Positions 51,715 to 61,052 of a stretch of 64,000 bases of DNA are shown one piece after another. Origin of the DNA: Terriglobia bacterium (GTDB lineage Bacteria; Acidobacteriota; Terriglobia; JAIQFV01); NCBI GenBank assembly GCA_020073085.1, contig JAIQFV010000006.1, positions 62,001 through 126,000 on the forward strand. Reading direction: 5' to 3'. The translations under genes and the position numbers were made by a program. The notes below the pieces were generated by a model. The model was given only the letters and a program-made list of their open reading frames with translations. It did not search any database and was not told where the DNA came from. Numbering within the stretch: position 1 is the first letter of the stretch; every line of letters begins with the position of its first letter.

Positions 51715-53837
51715 CGGCTGCCTCCGGGCGCGCCGCCTGTTCCGCGAGGGCCTTTAGTTTGGGGATTCTGCCTGAGGGTTGTCAAGTAGGCCGTCAGCGC
51801 CGTTATTTCCTCATCCGTGAAATCACGCCGGGGTTCGATAGCATCGGGAACAAGGGCCTGGGGATTTTTCAACCACGCGCTGATCCAGGCGGCATTCATC
51901 CAGTTCCCCACATTGTTGAGATTCGGTCCTACATATCCCCCGGACGCTCCGATGGTATGGCAAGATTGACATTGATATTTCACTTCATACAGCTGTTTGC
52001 CCAGATTTACCTTCTCGGGGGTAAATTCCTTGGAATTCACGCCGTCCGGATTCACTGAGGGGCTCTGGGTAACCATTCCGAGATAATCTGCCAGGATCGC
52101 AGCCTCTTCCTCAGTCATGCCGAACTGGGGCATCCGGAAGGTGAGCGCGGGGCGTAAGGTTTGCGGATTTTTCAGGAAAGCGATGAGCCAGGGTCGCTGC
52201 GCGCGGCTGCCTTCAAACGTAAGATCCGGCGCCAGGGTGCCGCCGAATCCGTTGAAGCGATGGCACACATAGCATTTGTAGCGTTCGTAGACCTCGCCGA
52301 ATTTTCCGGCCGGGCGGAACTTTGCTTGGGGAGTCGGCACCACCAACTGGGCATATGCGGCCGTGGCCGGCTGGCCCGTCATGCTCAGCAACGCTGAGGT
52401 CAGGGCCTCCAGATCCTCGGGCTTGAGATGATATTGGGGCATGCGCGCCGCTGGATTTACAGAAACGGGATCGGCAATCTTTGTCCGGATATAGGCAACA
52501 AGCGTGTGGGGAATCTTTGCCTCGCCAAACAGCAATTGCGAAACCGTCTTGCTGCCCAGTTGGGAGAGGTCCGGACCGAAATCGGATTGCGGCTTCACCC
52601 CCTTGATGACGTGGCAACTGGCACAACCCTTTTCCACGAAAATCCGTTGTCCCAATTGAATCTCATCGGGGCGGGGGGGACCCAGTGACGGAAGGTTGCT
52701 CAACAGGTCCGGATCGGTCAGGTTCGATTGAATGTACCGGGTGACTTTGAAGAGATCTTCGTCGGTCCACTGGTATCGCGGCATCAGCGCATGAGGCAAG
52801 TATCCGCCCGGATTCCGCAGCCAGGCGGCCAGCCAGTCGCCGTTGACCTTGCTCCCGACCTTGGAGAGCTCGGGTCCAATGTCTCCGCCGATGAGTTTGG
52901 TCTCTCCGGCGCGCGTGACCGCCAGGGAGTGGCAGGTAACACAGAACATCTGACGGAAGCGCACTTCTCCCTGTTGCACGAGGTCGGGCTTCTTTTCCCA
53001 GGCCGCGATGACACGGGCATCAAATTTGTAGGGCTCGAGGGCCCGGCTCTTGAGCGAACTGAGATAACCCGAGAGGGCCCTGAGTTCCTGCTCGTTCAGC
53101 CGGAATTGGGGCATTCGGGGTTCTTCCTCATTTTCGTAGCCATTCACGACCACGTTGCCGTTGCTGTCCGTAATGGTGCGCGGTTCCTTGAGCCACTTGT
53201 AAATCCACTCCCGGCTGACCTTGTTGCCCACGTCGGTCAAGTCGGGGCCGATCATCGGCGGGCGCTCAATTCCTTGCAGACGATGACACCCCACGCAGTT
53301 GAGGTCCTCCAGGAGTTCGCGACCTCGATTAAGCTTTGGCGTGTCTGCAAGCTCGCCCCGATGGCAAACCCCGCATGAGGCCTGGATATAAGCCACGGGC
53401 AGAAGGGGTTGTTCCCACGCCAGGGTGGTTTGATGAGCTTCCTTCATTTCAGTGGCGAGGCCCTGCCCGCGATGACACACGACGCATCCCCACTCCTTCG
53501 CCCGGTGCGGGATCGTCGGATGACCCCGGAAAGGTTCGGGCACTGAGCTATCGACCAGGCTGGGTTGCGTGATGCCGAGGTGGCAAGTGGAGCAACGGTC
53601 CACTACATTCAGGTTTGGAATCCAGATCTGGTCGATCCCGGAATGAAAATCAGCCAGAAGCCTCTTCGTATCCGGACGAGTCTGGGCGAAGCGCACAAAC
53701 TCCTTCTTGTATCGCTTCCATTGCTGGAGCAGATCCTTCAGGGGAGAGATGGCCAGGACCAGCAAAAAGACCACGCTTGTAATCGCAAACGCCAAACGAA
53801 GGCCCTTTGACGGTCTTCCCATTTCTTCGTAATTCAT
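51711..53837 (-). CDS. Membrane-anchored octaheme c-type cytochrome, bc complex 2
   Basis: A 708-residue protein with an N-terminal membrane helix (residues ~14-35) and eight CxxCH sites: CSTCH (C82), CVVCH, CGVCH, CVGCH, CVTCH, CASCH, CYVCH and CQSCH. The first four are spaced as in the 30422 protein and the last four are in repeated class I cytochrome domains with MPQ(F/Y) axial-Met motifs. It lacks the coiled coils of the first complex. The ATG at 53837 follows the cytochrome b stop directly, with GGAG upstream. It should accept electrons from the Rieske/cytochrome b core. Confidence 0.93.
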   Translation of the reverse strand: MNYEEMGRPSKGLRLAFAITSVVFLLVLAISPLKDLLQQWKRYKKEFVRFAQTRPDTKRLLADFHSGIDQIWIPNLNVVDRCSTCHLGITQPSLVDSSVPEPFRGHPTIPHRAKEWGCVVCHRGQGLATEMKEAHQTTLAWEQPLLPVAYIQASCGVCHRGELADTPKLNRGRELLEDLNCVGCHRLQGIERPPMIGPDLTDVGNKVSREWIYKWLKEPRTITDSNGNVVVNGYENEEEPRMPQFRLNEQELRALSGYLSSLKSRALEPYKFDARVIAAWEKKPDLVQQGEVRFRQMFCVTCHSLAVTRAGETKLIGGDIGPELSKVGSKVNGDWLAAWLRNPGGYLPHALMPRYQWTDEDLFKVTRYIQSNLTDPDLLSNLPSLGPPRPDEIQLGQRIFVEKGCASCHVIKGVKPQSDFGPDLSQLGSKTVSQLLFGEAKIPHTLVAYIRTKIADPVSVNPAARMPQYHLKPEDLEALTSALLSMTGQPATAAYAQLVVPTPQAKFRPAGKFGEVYERYKCYVCHRFNGFGGTLAPDLTFEGSRAQRPWLIAFLKNPQTLRPALTFRMPQFGMTEEEAAILADYLGMVTQSPSVNPDGVNSKEFTPEKVNLGKQLYEVKYQCQSCHTIGASGGYVGPNLNNVGNWMNAAWISAWLKNPQALVPDAIEPRRDFTDEEITALTAYLTTLRQNPQTKGPRGTGGAPGGSR

Positions 53838-53838
53838 G

Positions 53839-54537
53839 CTATCTCCATGGCCAGACCCACGACCAACCGGGCCCACGGAAGAAGGTGCCGACCATAGTCA
53901 GGATGATGGCGACCGTGATGAACCAGGTCATCACCCACCAGGAAAGCGGCCGAGAACTTAAGAACTCCAGGAAGCGTCCACGTCCTGTCGCAGGAACGTA
54001 GGCGGTTAGAACAAGAGCGGAGATGACCACCGTCGGGATGATGACAGTCCACGCATGGTAAATCCCAAAAAAAACAAGCAGGACGACGACGCTGGCCAGG
54101 AGCAGGTTAAGGCGCTTTCGAGGGTGATTCGCCCAAAGCGGCTCACCCTGGATATTGACATTGAAATAAGGGATCACCACGAGAGCAACAACCACCAGTC
54201 CCGGGATGAGGACGCCGGCGACGATGGGGGGAAAGTAATGCAGCAACTCCTGCAATCCCAGGAAGTACCAGGGGGCCTTGGCGGGGTTCGGAGTCAACAG
54301 GGGGTTTGCCAGTTGCTCGAGGGGGGCATCCCAGAGAAGCGCGATCACCACCAGGACGATCGTCAGGATTTCGAAGGCAATCGCTTCTCGCAGGATGAGC
54401 TGGGGATACGACATCAGCTGCCGTCCGACCTCACCCTTCACCTTGGCCGAAGTTTTCTTCGTGATGAAGACAATACGGCGCGGTTCCTTCTGGGCGTCGG
54501 AACCAAAGCCGGCTTCGTATTTATTCTTCTCGCTCAT
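53839..54537 (-). CDS. Cytochrome b, C-terminal part (subunit IV-like), bc complex 2
   Basis: A 232-residue membrane protein with [16 protein letters not shown] (Qo-site segment) and [14 protein letters not shown] at the end. It is about the size of a b6f subunit IV plus a polar 45-residue lead. The gene overlaps the N-terminal cytochrome b gene by 17 bases. GAGGACC precedes the ATG. Confidence 0.93.
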   Translation of the reverse strand: MSEKNKYEAGFGSDAQKEPRRIVFITKKTSAKVKGEVGRQLMSYPQLILREAIAFEILTIVLVVIALLWDAPLEQLANPLLTPNPAKAPWYFLGLQELLHYFPPIVAGVLIPGLVVVALVVIPYFNVNIQGEPLWANHPRKRLNLLLASVVVLLVFFGIYHAWTVIIPTVVISALVLTAYVPATGRGRFLEFLSSRPLSWWVMTWFITVAIILTMVGTFFRGPGWSWVWPWR

Positions 54538-55273
54538 GGTCCTCTTTTACGGTCAGGCCGCCATCCTTTTGAACCCGCCAGAGATGGATGGCAATCAACA
54601 TCACGGCGGCGAGGGGCAGGATCACCACGTGAAGCACATAGAAACGCAAAAGGGCGTTCTCGCCAATTTGATGACCTCCGAGCAACAGGAAACGTATCGG
54701 CTGTCCCAAGAAGGGCACATAAGAAATGATGTTAGTCCCCACGGTAATGGCCCAGAAAGCCAACTGATCCCACGGCAACAGGTACCCGGTGTAGCTTAGA
54801 AAGAGAGTGATCAAGAGGAGCCCCACACCCACCACCCAGTTGAATTGGTGGGGTGGCTTATAACCGCCGCGGTAGAAAACATGGAACATGTGCCAGAAAA
54901 CAGCAATTACCATCGCCTCGGCACCGAACCGGTGGAGATTGCGCAGGAACACGCCGTTGGAGACGACAAAACGGAGATCTTTCATGTCGCGATACGCCAG
55001 GGGCACGGCCGGATGGTAATAGAGCATCAACAGGATTCCGGTGACGGAGAGGAGCAGGAACAGAAAGAACGAAAAGGATCCAAGGTAGTAGGTCGCTCGG
55101 ACACGCATGGACTTGTCGCGGACTTTAACCGGCAGGATATGCAGGAAGAGGCTGCCGAAGACGGCCAGGCTGCGGGTGCGATTCGTGCGGGCCGGGCCGC
55201 GTCGGAAAATAGATTTCCAGACACGAGTGCTCCTCAACTGATCGAGTGCGCGCTGCGCCGAAATCGTGATCAT
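54521..55273 (-). CDS. Cytochrome b, N-terminal part (b6-like), bc complex 2
   Basis: A 250-residue protein with four membrane helices. Heme ligands are the His pairs in [21 protein letters not shown] and in [26 protein letters not shown]; the Qo loop reads [20 protein letters not shown], the canonical form. GAGGAAACC precedes the ATG. It is homologous to the 28512 protein but shorter at the N-terminus. Confidence 0.95.
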   Translation of the reverse strand: MITISAQRALDQLRSTRVWKSIFRRGPARTNRTRSLAVFGSLFLHILPVKVRDKSMRVRATYYLGSFSFFLFLLLSVTGILLMLYYHPAVPLAYRDMKDLRFVVSNGVFLRNLHRFGAEAMVIAVFWHMFHVFYRGGYKPPHQFNWVVGVGLLLITLFLSYTGYLLPWDQLAFWAITVGTNIISYVPFLGQPIRFLLLGGHQIGENALLRFYVLHVVILPLAAVMLIAIHLWRVQKDGGLTVKEDHEREE

Positions 55274-55281
55274 CGGTTTCC

Positions 55282-55791
55282 TCAGGCTTTCAAAACCTGC
55301 GTCTGCTGGACCGTCTCCAGCGTGTCCACGAGCAGATCGCCATCGGGAGTCAATCGGATGGCGAAATGGTTCAGGGGGCGAGGCGCGGGTCCTGCCTCGA
55401 CCGACCCGTCGCGTTTGAATTTACTCCCGTGACAGGGGCAGGCGATCATATTGAGTTCCGGTTTCCACTGCGTGATGCAGCCGAGGTGAGTGCAAACAGC
55501 TGACTCCGCGTAAAAGCCCTCCGGCGTTCTGACGATATACACTTGTTGGTCGGGCAGATAGGTGACTGAATTCACCAGATAGTCATCCGGCGGACCGATT
55601 CGAAAGCTCGTGGGAGGTTCAAACAAAACGTTGGGGGACAGGTACCGTGTGGTCACCACGATCGATCCGATCCCTGCGACCCCCAGCGCCATTGCCGTAA
55701 TTTCACTGAGAAAATTACGCCGGGTGGGCCCGGATACTTCTTCCGGCGGGTTCGGGACCTGCGCTCCGGTTGAATCCTTGGATTGGGTCAC
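55282..55791 (-). CDS. Rieske [2Fe-2S] protein of bc complex 2
   Basis: A 169-residue Rieske protein. The N-terminus has [21 protein letters not shown], a Tat-like signal anchor; cluster ligands are CTHLGC and CPCHGS. It starts with GTG overlapping the stop of the preceding flavoprotein gene (GTGA), with GAGGTG upstream. Confidence 0.95.
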   Translation of the reverse strand: MTQSKDSTGAQVPNPPEEVSGPTRRNFLSEITAMALGVAGIGSIVVTTRYLSPNVLFEPPTSFRIGPPDDYLVNSVTYLPDQQVYIVRTPEGFYAESAVCTHLGCITQWKPELNMIACPCHGSKFKRDGSVEAGPAPRPLNHFAIRLTPDGDLLVDTLETVQQTQVLKA

Positions 55792-57734
55792 GGCTGGGAC
55801 ACCTCAAGTTCGATGATATCGGGATCGTGCTCGAACACCTCAAAGGCTTCCATGGTGATGGTCTGAACAGGGCACCGTTCCGCACACAGACCGCACCGGA
55901 TACAAATGGTTTCATCTTTCATCATCATGGAGCCTTCGGAAGCCGGGAGATCCGTAGCGTTCAAATGCTGCAAGGTTCCTTCAAGTGACGGGGCTTCGGC
56001 GATGAGTCGTGCCTGGGTCTCGCCTGAAACTGCCAACTGGCTGAGCGGAACAAGCGTCAGGCAGTTCTCAGGGCACACATCCACGCAGCCGCCGCACAGA
56101 ATGCACTCGGTTCCCTTTACTTCATTCCCTTCAAAGATGGTGTTGATCCAGCACTGGAGGCATCGCGACGCCTCCTGCTTCGCTTGCTCTTCGGTATAAC
56201 CGCTCTCGACTTCCGTGATGCCCGTTCTCCGCTCCAGGGGGATCGTGGGGACGGGTAGACGGGAATACTCATCGTAGTTGCCGGCCATCTGGTGATGGTC
56301 GAGCACGGTGATTTGCACATACTTGGGTTTGGGCTTCCACTTCTCACCCTGCAGGTATCGGTCGATCTGTTCCGCGGCTTTCTTGCCGTCGGCGACGGCG
56401 CTGATAATCAAGCGTGGGCCGAAAGCGATGTCTCCGGCGGTAAAGATCCCCGGGGCGGTGGTCATCAGCGTCTCGGGATCAAACTTGATCGTCCCCTGGC
56501 GTGTCGTCTCGATCCTGTCCTCGGGGCGGAGAAAGGAAAGGTCCGAGGCCTGTCCGATGGCAAGGATGACGGTGTCACAGGAAATGATGCTTTCGGTTCC
56601 TTCCTCGAAAGTCGGGCTAAAACGATGCTGGGAGTCGAAGACCGAAGTGCAGTGGACCGTCTCAAGGCCGGTCACCTTGCCGTTCTGGCCCGTAAATCGC
56701 TTGGGCCCACGCGAAGGATGAATGGTCAGCCCCTCGCGCTCGGCCTCCTCGATCTCCTCTTCGAAGGCCGGCATCTCCTTGCGGGATTCAAGGCACACCA
56801 TGTGGACCTCGAGGGCGCCCAGACGCAAAGCCGTCCGGGTAACGTCGGTCAACTCTTTCATGGCGACCTGCATCTCGCTGTCGCTCAAGCTGTCGGGCAG
56901 GAGTGATGACGTGAGGGTCTCCAGGGTTTGCTGCTGTTGCTGGCGCAGGGCAGACCGGGCGACATCGATGGCAACGTTGCCGCCCCCGATCACCGCCACC
57001 CGTTTGCCGATCGAAAACCGGTACCCGAGGTTGACATTCAGGAGGAAATCGACGCCTTTGATAACACCGTCCAGCTCGTGACCGGGGATCGGCAAGTCCC
57101 GGCTGCGATGCAGGCCGATGGCAAGCAGAACGGCTTTGAATCCCTCCGCGCGAAGATCCTGCAGCGAAAAATCGCCGAGCCGCGAGTTCAACCGGAGCTC
57201 GGGCCCGAGGTCAAGGATTTCCCGGATCTGCGCCTGCACTACGTCTCTCGGCAAGCGGTATTCGGGGATCCCCAGGTGAAGCATCCCCCCGGGAACAGAT
57301 GACGCCTCAAAAATCGTGACCGCATATCCGAGTAACGCCAGGTCGTGAGCTGCGGAGAGGCCGGCGGGACCCGACCCGATCACCGCGACGCGCTCCGAAT
57401 GAGTGACCTTGGGTTTGTCGGGAAACACATCGATGGGATTGCGCGATTCCGGGCCATAACGTTCGGTAACGAACCTCTTCAATGCGCGGATCGATATGGG
57501 AGAATCGAGCGCCCCCCGACGGCAGGCGGTTTCACAAGGATGGCCGCATACCCGGCCGCAGATCGACGCCAGGGGGTTGGGGCTGCGGGCGTAGCGGTAG
57601 GCCTCCTCGTACTTCCCCTGCGCTATCAAAGCCACGTAGCGGCCTGCCTGCGTATGAACCGGACAGGCCTGCATACAAGGGAAGTTCGATTCCAGCCAGT
57701 CCAGATCGACCAGTTTGGAACGGGATTCTCCCAC
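55788..57734 (-). CDS. GltD-like FAD/NAD(P) oxidoreductase with ferredoxin domain, linked to bc complex 2
   Basis: A 648-residue iron-sulfur flavoprotein. The N-terminal Cys-rich domain (CMQACPVHTQAG, then ICGRVCGHPCETACRRG) is like the small subunit of glutamate synthase. Two dinucleotide sites follow: VIGSGPAGLSAAHDLA for FAD and VIGGGNVAIDVARSAL for NAD(P)H. The C-terminus has two 4Fe-4S motifs, CILCGGCVDVCPENC and CIRCGLCAERCP. No GltB is near. It overlaps the Rieske gene by four bases, so it belongs to the bc operon and probably links quinone/cytochrome b electrons with NAD(P)H or ferredoxin. Comparable bc-NAD(P) oxidoreductase clusters are known in anammox planctomycetes. Confidence 0.92.
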   Translation of the reverse strand: MGESRSKLVDLDWLESNFPCMQACPVHTQAGRYVALIAQGKYEEAYRYARSPNPLASICGRVCGHPCETACRRGALDSPISIRALKRFVTERYGPESRNPIDVFPDKPKVTHSERVAVIGSGPAGLSAAHDLALLGYAVTIFEASSVPGGMLHLGIPEYRLPRDVVQAQIREILDLGPELRLNSRLGDFSLQDLRAEGFKAVLLAIGLHRSRDLPIPGHELDGVIKGVDFLLNVNLGYRFSIGKRVAVIGGGNVAIDVARSALRQQQQQTLETLTSSLLPDSLSDSEMQVAMKELTDVTRTALRLGALEVHMVCLESRKEMPAFEEEIEEAEREGLTIHPSRGPKRFTGQNGKVTGLETVHCTSVFDSQHRFSPTFEEGTESIISCDTVILAIGQASDLSFLRPEDRIETTRQGTIKFDPETLMTTAPGIFTAGDIAFGPRLIISAVADGKKAAEQIDRYLQGEKWKPKPKYVQITVLDHHQMAGNYDEYSRLPVPTIPLERRTGITEVESGYTEEQAKQEASRCLQCWINTIFEGNEVKGTECILCGGCVDVCPENCLTLVPLSQLAVSGETQARLIAEAPSLEGTLQHLNATDLPASEGSMMMKDETICIRCGLCAERCPVQTITMEAFEVFEHDPDIIELEVSQP

Positions 57735-57820
57735 GCGAACAATTCTCCTGGATCAAGATCTTCGGAGCACGTTATCAAACTTTGCCTTTCGGGCTCCTGC
57801 CCTCGAGGCCGCGAACTGCA

Positions 57821-58447
57821 TCAACGATGTACCGTCAGGTTGACGGTGACGGCGCCGCTGGTGACCGTGACCGCCTGCGTCGTTGGCTTGCCCTCTTCAC
57901 TCCAGGTCTTCAAAGTGTAATTGCCGGCGGGAACATCCTTGATTTCAAATTCGCCCTCCTTGCCCGTCACGGCAAAGTACGGGGTGGGAACCACCACTAC
58001 ATATCCCGACATCTCCGGATGGACGTTGCAAAGCAGCGGGGCCGCTCCCAGATCATTAAACGTGAATGTTTTTTTTACTCCCTGCGGCCAGGTCCCCAGG
58101 TTGAACGCCAGTTTCTTGTTCCCTCCGACCGAAGGCCAGTACACGTTGTGGCCCACGGAATCGCTATTGAGAAAATCAACAGGCGTTCCTTTGAGCACCA
58201 CGACCACGTGCGGGACGAACGTCATCTTCTTCTGATCGATCACCACATGGGCGGTGGGTGCAGGGAAGGTTTTTCCGGGAATCTCATCGACGTACACCGC
58301 GATGGAAGCCGCCGAGCGCATCCCCTGGGCGGTCACTTTGCCCTGGATGTTTCCAGCGAAATTCGGCGCGGTCACGCTAAGCAAAAACACAAACAGGTAC
58401 ACGACGGACCAAATCCCCGGGGCTATCCGGTCTCTAAGGCATTTCAT
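57821..58447 (-). CDS. Exported cupredoxin-like protein with carboxypeptidase-regulatory-like tail
   Basis: A 208-residue exported protein. After the signal (ending near PNFAG) comes a short beta domain, then a cupredoxin-like region with candidate copper ligands His in SVGHNVYW and the C-x2-H-x2-M motif in LLCNVHPEM, as in amicyanin. The end (GEFEIKDVPAGNYTLKTW) is a small beta domain shared with the 33668 lipoprotein. The ATG at 58447 has GGAG six bases upstream. Its position between the cytochrome-porin gene and the flavoprotein/bc genes suits a periplasmic electron carrier, as rusticyanin is in Acidithiobacillus. Confidence 0.82.
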   Translation of the reverse strand: MKCLRDRIAPGIWSVVYLFVFLLSVTAPNFAGNIQGKVTAQGMRSAASIAVYVDEIPGKTFPAPTAHVVIDQKKMTFVPHVVVVLKGTPVDFLNSDSVGHNVYWPSVGGNKKLAFNLGTWPQGVKKTFTFNDLGAAPLLCNVHPEMSGYVVVVPTPYFAVTGKEGEFEIKDVPAGNYTLKTWSEEGKPTTQAVTVTSGAVTVNLTVHR

Positions 58448-58515
58448 GATGGGCTCCAATGGTTGACTTCATGGGTTGAGCATCCTGTACGGAAACAATA
58501 ACTGCTGGAAGCGGA

Positions 58516-59952
58516 TCAGAAGGAATAGTCGATTCCCGCGACCGCTCCATTTGCGCGGAAAAACTGGCCGGCGTCACCCAAAGGTGTTTTCCAGCGGTGC
58601 TGGTACTCGAATACCATTTTGAGATTCGCGCGGATCAAGAACTGAACGCCGGGTGAAAAACGATTACGGGTGTCGTGCACGGACAACCCGTTCAAAGCAT
58701 CGGTCGGCGAATTCACTGCATCGTACCGCATGATCCCGATGAGCCACGGATAGAACCAGTACTGCGCCTGGACAAACCCGCCGCTGAATGTCACGGGGGC
58801 ACCGCGGTCGAGAGTAAAGGTGTCGGTGTTGGGGATCAGGTTGGAATCGTGGCCATACATTCCCAAACCATATAACTCGAAGTTCTGATGCTTGAAACGG
58901 AAGTCTCCTCCGACGCGATAGAAAGGCTCATGGATCGTTCCAAAATCCGGAAAGAGCGAACGATCGACATTCAAGGCATTCCGTCCATAGTAGTAGAAGG
59001 CCCCGATGCGAAGGGAGGTGTGATCATGGGGTCCGGTGGGACCGGAGGCTTGAACCTCCTTGCGGGTGCTGTGATCCCGGTCAAAGTTGAACTTCTGCGA
59101 AACTCGGACGTAAACATCCTTGGTATTGCGGGCGGCGGTTGAATCGTTCGATCCATTGAGAAACGAAACCGACCACGAAAAATTCCCGTCGTGAGGATAG
59201 CCGCCCAATTCGATTCCGCGCTGCGTGGCCGCGAACACGAAAGGGTTATCGGTGGAGCCTTGGACGCCGGCAACACTCGCCTGGTCATAAATGTCGTAAT
59301 CCGTCGGATTGATCGTCCGGGCCTGGGTGAAGGGCAGGTCCAGTTCGAATTGACCAAAACGGATGTTAAGCGAATCCTTGGGCAGGTGAAAAAGTCGTCC
59401 GATATCGTTGGCCTTCAAGTAACCGTCCCCCAGGCCGCCGTCGGCTCCGGAACCCCCCGCCGAAATGTCGTCGTCGATCCAGAAGGAAAGACTGGGTCCG
59501 AGGCTGCCCGCGGCAATAATCGTAAAGGTATTCGGTGTAAATAAGTCCGTCCGGGGGAGGAAACCCAGCGATAACGGCTGCTTGCTGTTGTAGCTGGCAA
59601 AACCGGAATAACGGAATCCGATGGGAATGCTTCCCGGCAGTTCACCCGGATAAATCGCCTTGGGAAATGCCTGGCGTTGCGCCGCTGCCCCCAACAGGAC
59701 GGGAGGCTCCTTCACAAAGGTGTCATCATCTTTGGGAAACTTAAAACCGTTCTTCTTGAAGGCCTCGCCGAAGTCGTTCAACTCTGGATAATTGTTGTGG
59801 CAGGTGGCACAGGATGTTTGATACTTGCGTGCAAACGCCGGGATGGCGTACGCGTTGGGAACCGGCCTCAAGAACAGATAAAATAAAGAAGTTCCCACCA
59901 CGACGAAGGCCCCCGTCAAAAGACCGGTACCTAGCTTTCGATAACGAGACAT
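58516..59952 (-). CDS. Outer-membrane cytochrome-porin fusion, Cyc2-like architecture
   Basis: A 478-residue protein with a signal peptide (residues ~1-36), the segment IPAFARKYQTSCATCH with a single heme site C48-C51-H52, then PELNDFGEAFKKNGF, then ~400 residues of alternating strands ending in AGIDYSF with terminal Phe, as outer-membrane barrels do. This is the layout of Cyc2, the monoheme porin that oxidises Fe(II) in Acidithiobacillus and Zetaproteobacteria; the AFAR...CxxCH...FG..F...G wording is shared. Related cytochrome-porins without proven iron activity exist, so substrate is open. AAAGGAGGAG precedes the ATG. It heads the minus-strand electron-transfer genes. Confidence 0.85.
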   Translation of the reverse strand: MSRYRKLGTGLLTGAFVVVGTSLFYLFLRPVPNAYAIPAFARKYQTSCATCHNNYPELNDFGEAFKKNGFKFPKDDDTFVKEPPVLLGAAAQRQAFPKAIYPGELPGSIPIGFRYSGFASYNSKQPLSLGFLPRTDLFTPNTFTIIAAGSLGPSLSFWIDDDISAGGSGADGGLGDGYLKANDIGRLFHLPKDSLNIRFGQFELDLPFTQARTINPTDYDIYDQASVAGVQGSTDNPFVFAATQRGIELGGYPHDGNFSWSVSFLNGSNDSTAARNTKDVYVRVSQKFNFDRDHSTRKEVQASGPTGPHDHTSLRIGAFYYYGRNALNVDRSLFPDFGTIHEPFYRVGGDFRFKHQNFELYGLGMYGHDSNLIPNTDTFTLDRGAPVTFSGGFVQAQYWFYPWLIGIMRYDAVNSPTDALNGLSVHDTRNRFSPGVQFLIRANLKMVFEYQHRWKTPLGDAGQFFRANGAVAGIDYSF

Positions 59953-60101
59953 AAAAACTCCTCCTTTGTATCGATCGAGGATTAAGGGTCTGATCGAACC
60001 TTGCTCGAGAGACATCGCTTTACCAAAGGCGACGGCTGGCTACATTACTGCGATGTAACAGGATTTCTGAGGAACCGTAGTATGAAAGAAGGAATGAAAA
60101 C

Positions 60102-60518
60102 TCAGGCGATCGGGGGGGCTCGATCCGCCCTTGAAGCGAAAATCTGAAACGCTGGCGGGCAAGGCAAAGAAGGAATGCCGGTGACAAGAGAGTCTGAGGC
60201 CGGATCCGGGGAAACAGAGCCGGAAGGGGAGGCGTTCTCAAAACTTGACCACACGCAGGCCGCGCAATAGATCCCATCAGGACCCTGAAGCCGATGGCCA
60301 ATCTCAGCCACGCGAGGAAGGGGTTGGGCAGGATTTGCCAGGGACTCCATCGAGAGTCGACACACGTGAAAATCGTCCGAGGCTGAGAGGACGGGAAACA
60401 ACAGAAGAGCGATTGTAGCCAGGGCGAGAATGACACTCCCACGCCTTCTGCGAGAGGGGCTGGAGGTCACCCTGTCTCTGGCTGGCCGGCTCCCTTTCAA
60501 TCCCGCCTCGAAATGCAT
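60102..60518 (-). CDS. Small exported protein, function unknown (DUF2946-like pattern)
   Basis: About 138 residues. A basic Arg-rich lead is followed by a hydrophobic signal (VILALATIALLLFPVLSAS), then HVCRL, and YCAACVWSS further on. A short exported protein with a C-x2-C pair recalls DUF2946-type proteins found near metal and cytochrome genes. The ATG at 60518 lacks a good ribosome site; other starts are a GTG at 60470 and an ATG at 60605 that would overlap the next gene. The frame looks real mainly because of its signal peptide and position. Confidence 0.5.
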   Translation of the reverse strand: MHFEAGLKGSRPARDRVTSSPSRRRRGSVILALATIALLLFPVLSASDDFHVCRLSMESLANPAQPLPRVAEIGHRLQGPDGIYCAACVWSSFENASPSGSVSPDPASDSLVTGIPSLPCPPAFQIFASRADRAPPIA

Positions 60519-60559
60519 AGTCGCGCGTCTAAAGTCAGGCAATGAGTTCTTCCATCCGA

Positions 60560-60928
60560 TCAAGTCTCTTCTGTTTCCAATCGTTTGATGGTTGTGGTGA
60601 GCCATTCCCGCAGGACTTGCTCGAGGCGGTCTTTATCACGACTCTCCTGAAGTGACGCAATCGTATCTCCCGCGTCGTTCAATGGAATATGGTGGCAGGG
60701 CAACTCCCTTCCCGCGCGATCGGCCGGGACGAAATCCATGAGAAAACAGTGGTAACACGGCTCGCGCTCTTCTTCCTCGCGGCCGAAATTCAAGCAGGTG
60801 ACTGAATCACGCAGATAAAGAGGTTCCACTCGTGGCGTACGGACGGACCGTCCATAACCGCCGTCCTGCAAAACGTTCAGTTCAAGTTTGAGTTTATCAA
60901 CAATTTCAAGGCGTCGGAACTCATTCAT
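60560..60928 (-). CDS. Small Cys/His protein, PCHHIPL family (copy 1)
   Basis: A 122-residue soluble protein from the ATG at 60928 (GGGGA upstream). It contains CLNFGREEEEREPCYHC, then ELPCHHIPLNDAGDTIASL and a charged C-terminal helix (DKDRLEQVLREWL). The Cys and His spacing suggests a metal site. The neighbour at 61053 shares the PCHHIPL region and the helix, so the family is real. There is no signal peptide. I do not recognise it. It precedes the cytochrome-porin cluster on the same strand and may regulate or mature it. Confidence 0.72.
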   Translation of the reverse strand: MNEFRRLEIVDKLKLELNVLQDGGYGRSVRTPRVEPLYLRDSVTCLNFGREEEEREPCYHCFLMDFVPADRAGRELPCHHIPLNDAGDTIASLQESRDKDRLEQVLREWLTTTIKRLETEET

Positions 60929-61052
60929 GGCCGTTTCCCCGGAAACCCGGTCCCCCACTCGCTCCATGCATGGAGCGCTGGTCCAAACTTAATTTGCAGA
61001 GAGTTTTGCCAAGGCATCTGACCTGATTGTACCGAGAAACCGAAGAGATGTC

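Noticed and set aside
60020-60442. 140-residue minus-strand frame next to the cytochrome-porin gene
   Set aside because: It overlaps the 60102-60518 frame, which has a clear signal peptide; this one is Phe/Arg-rich with no features.
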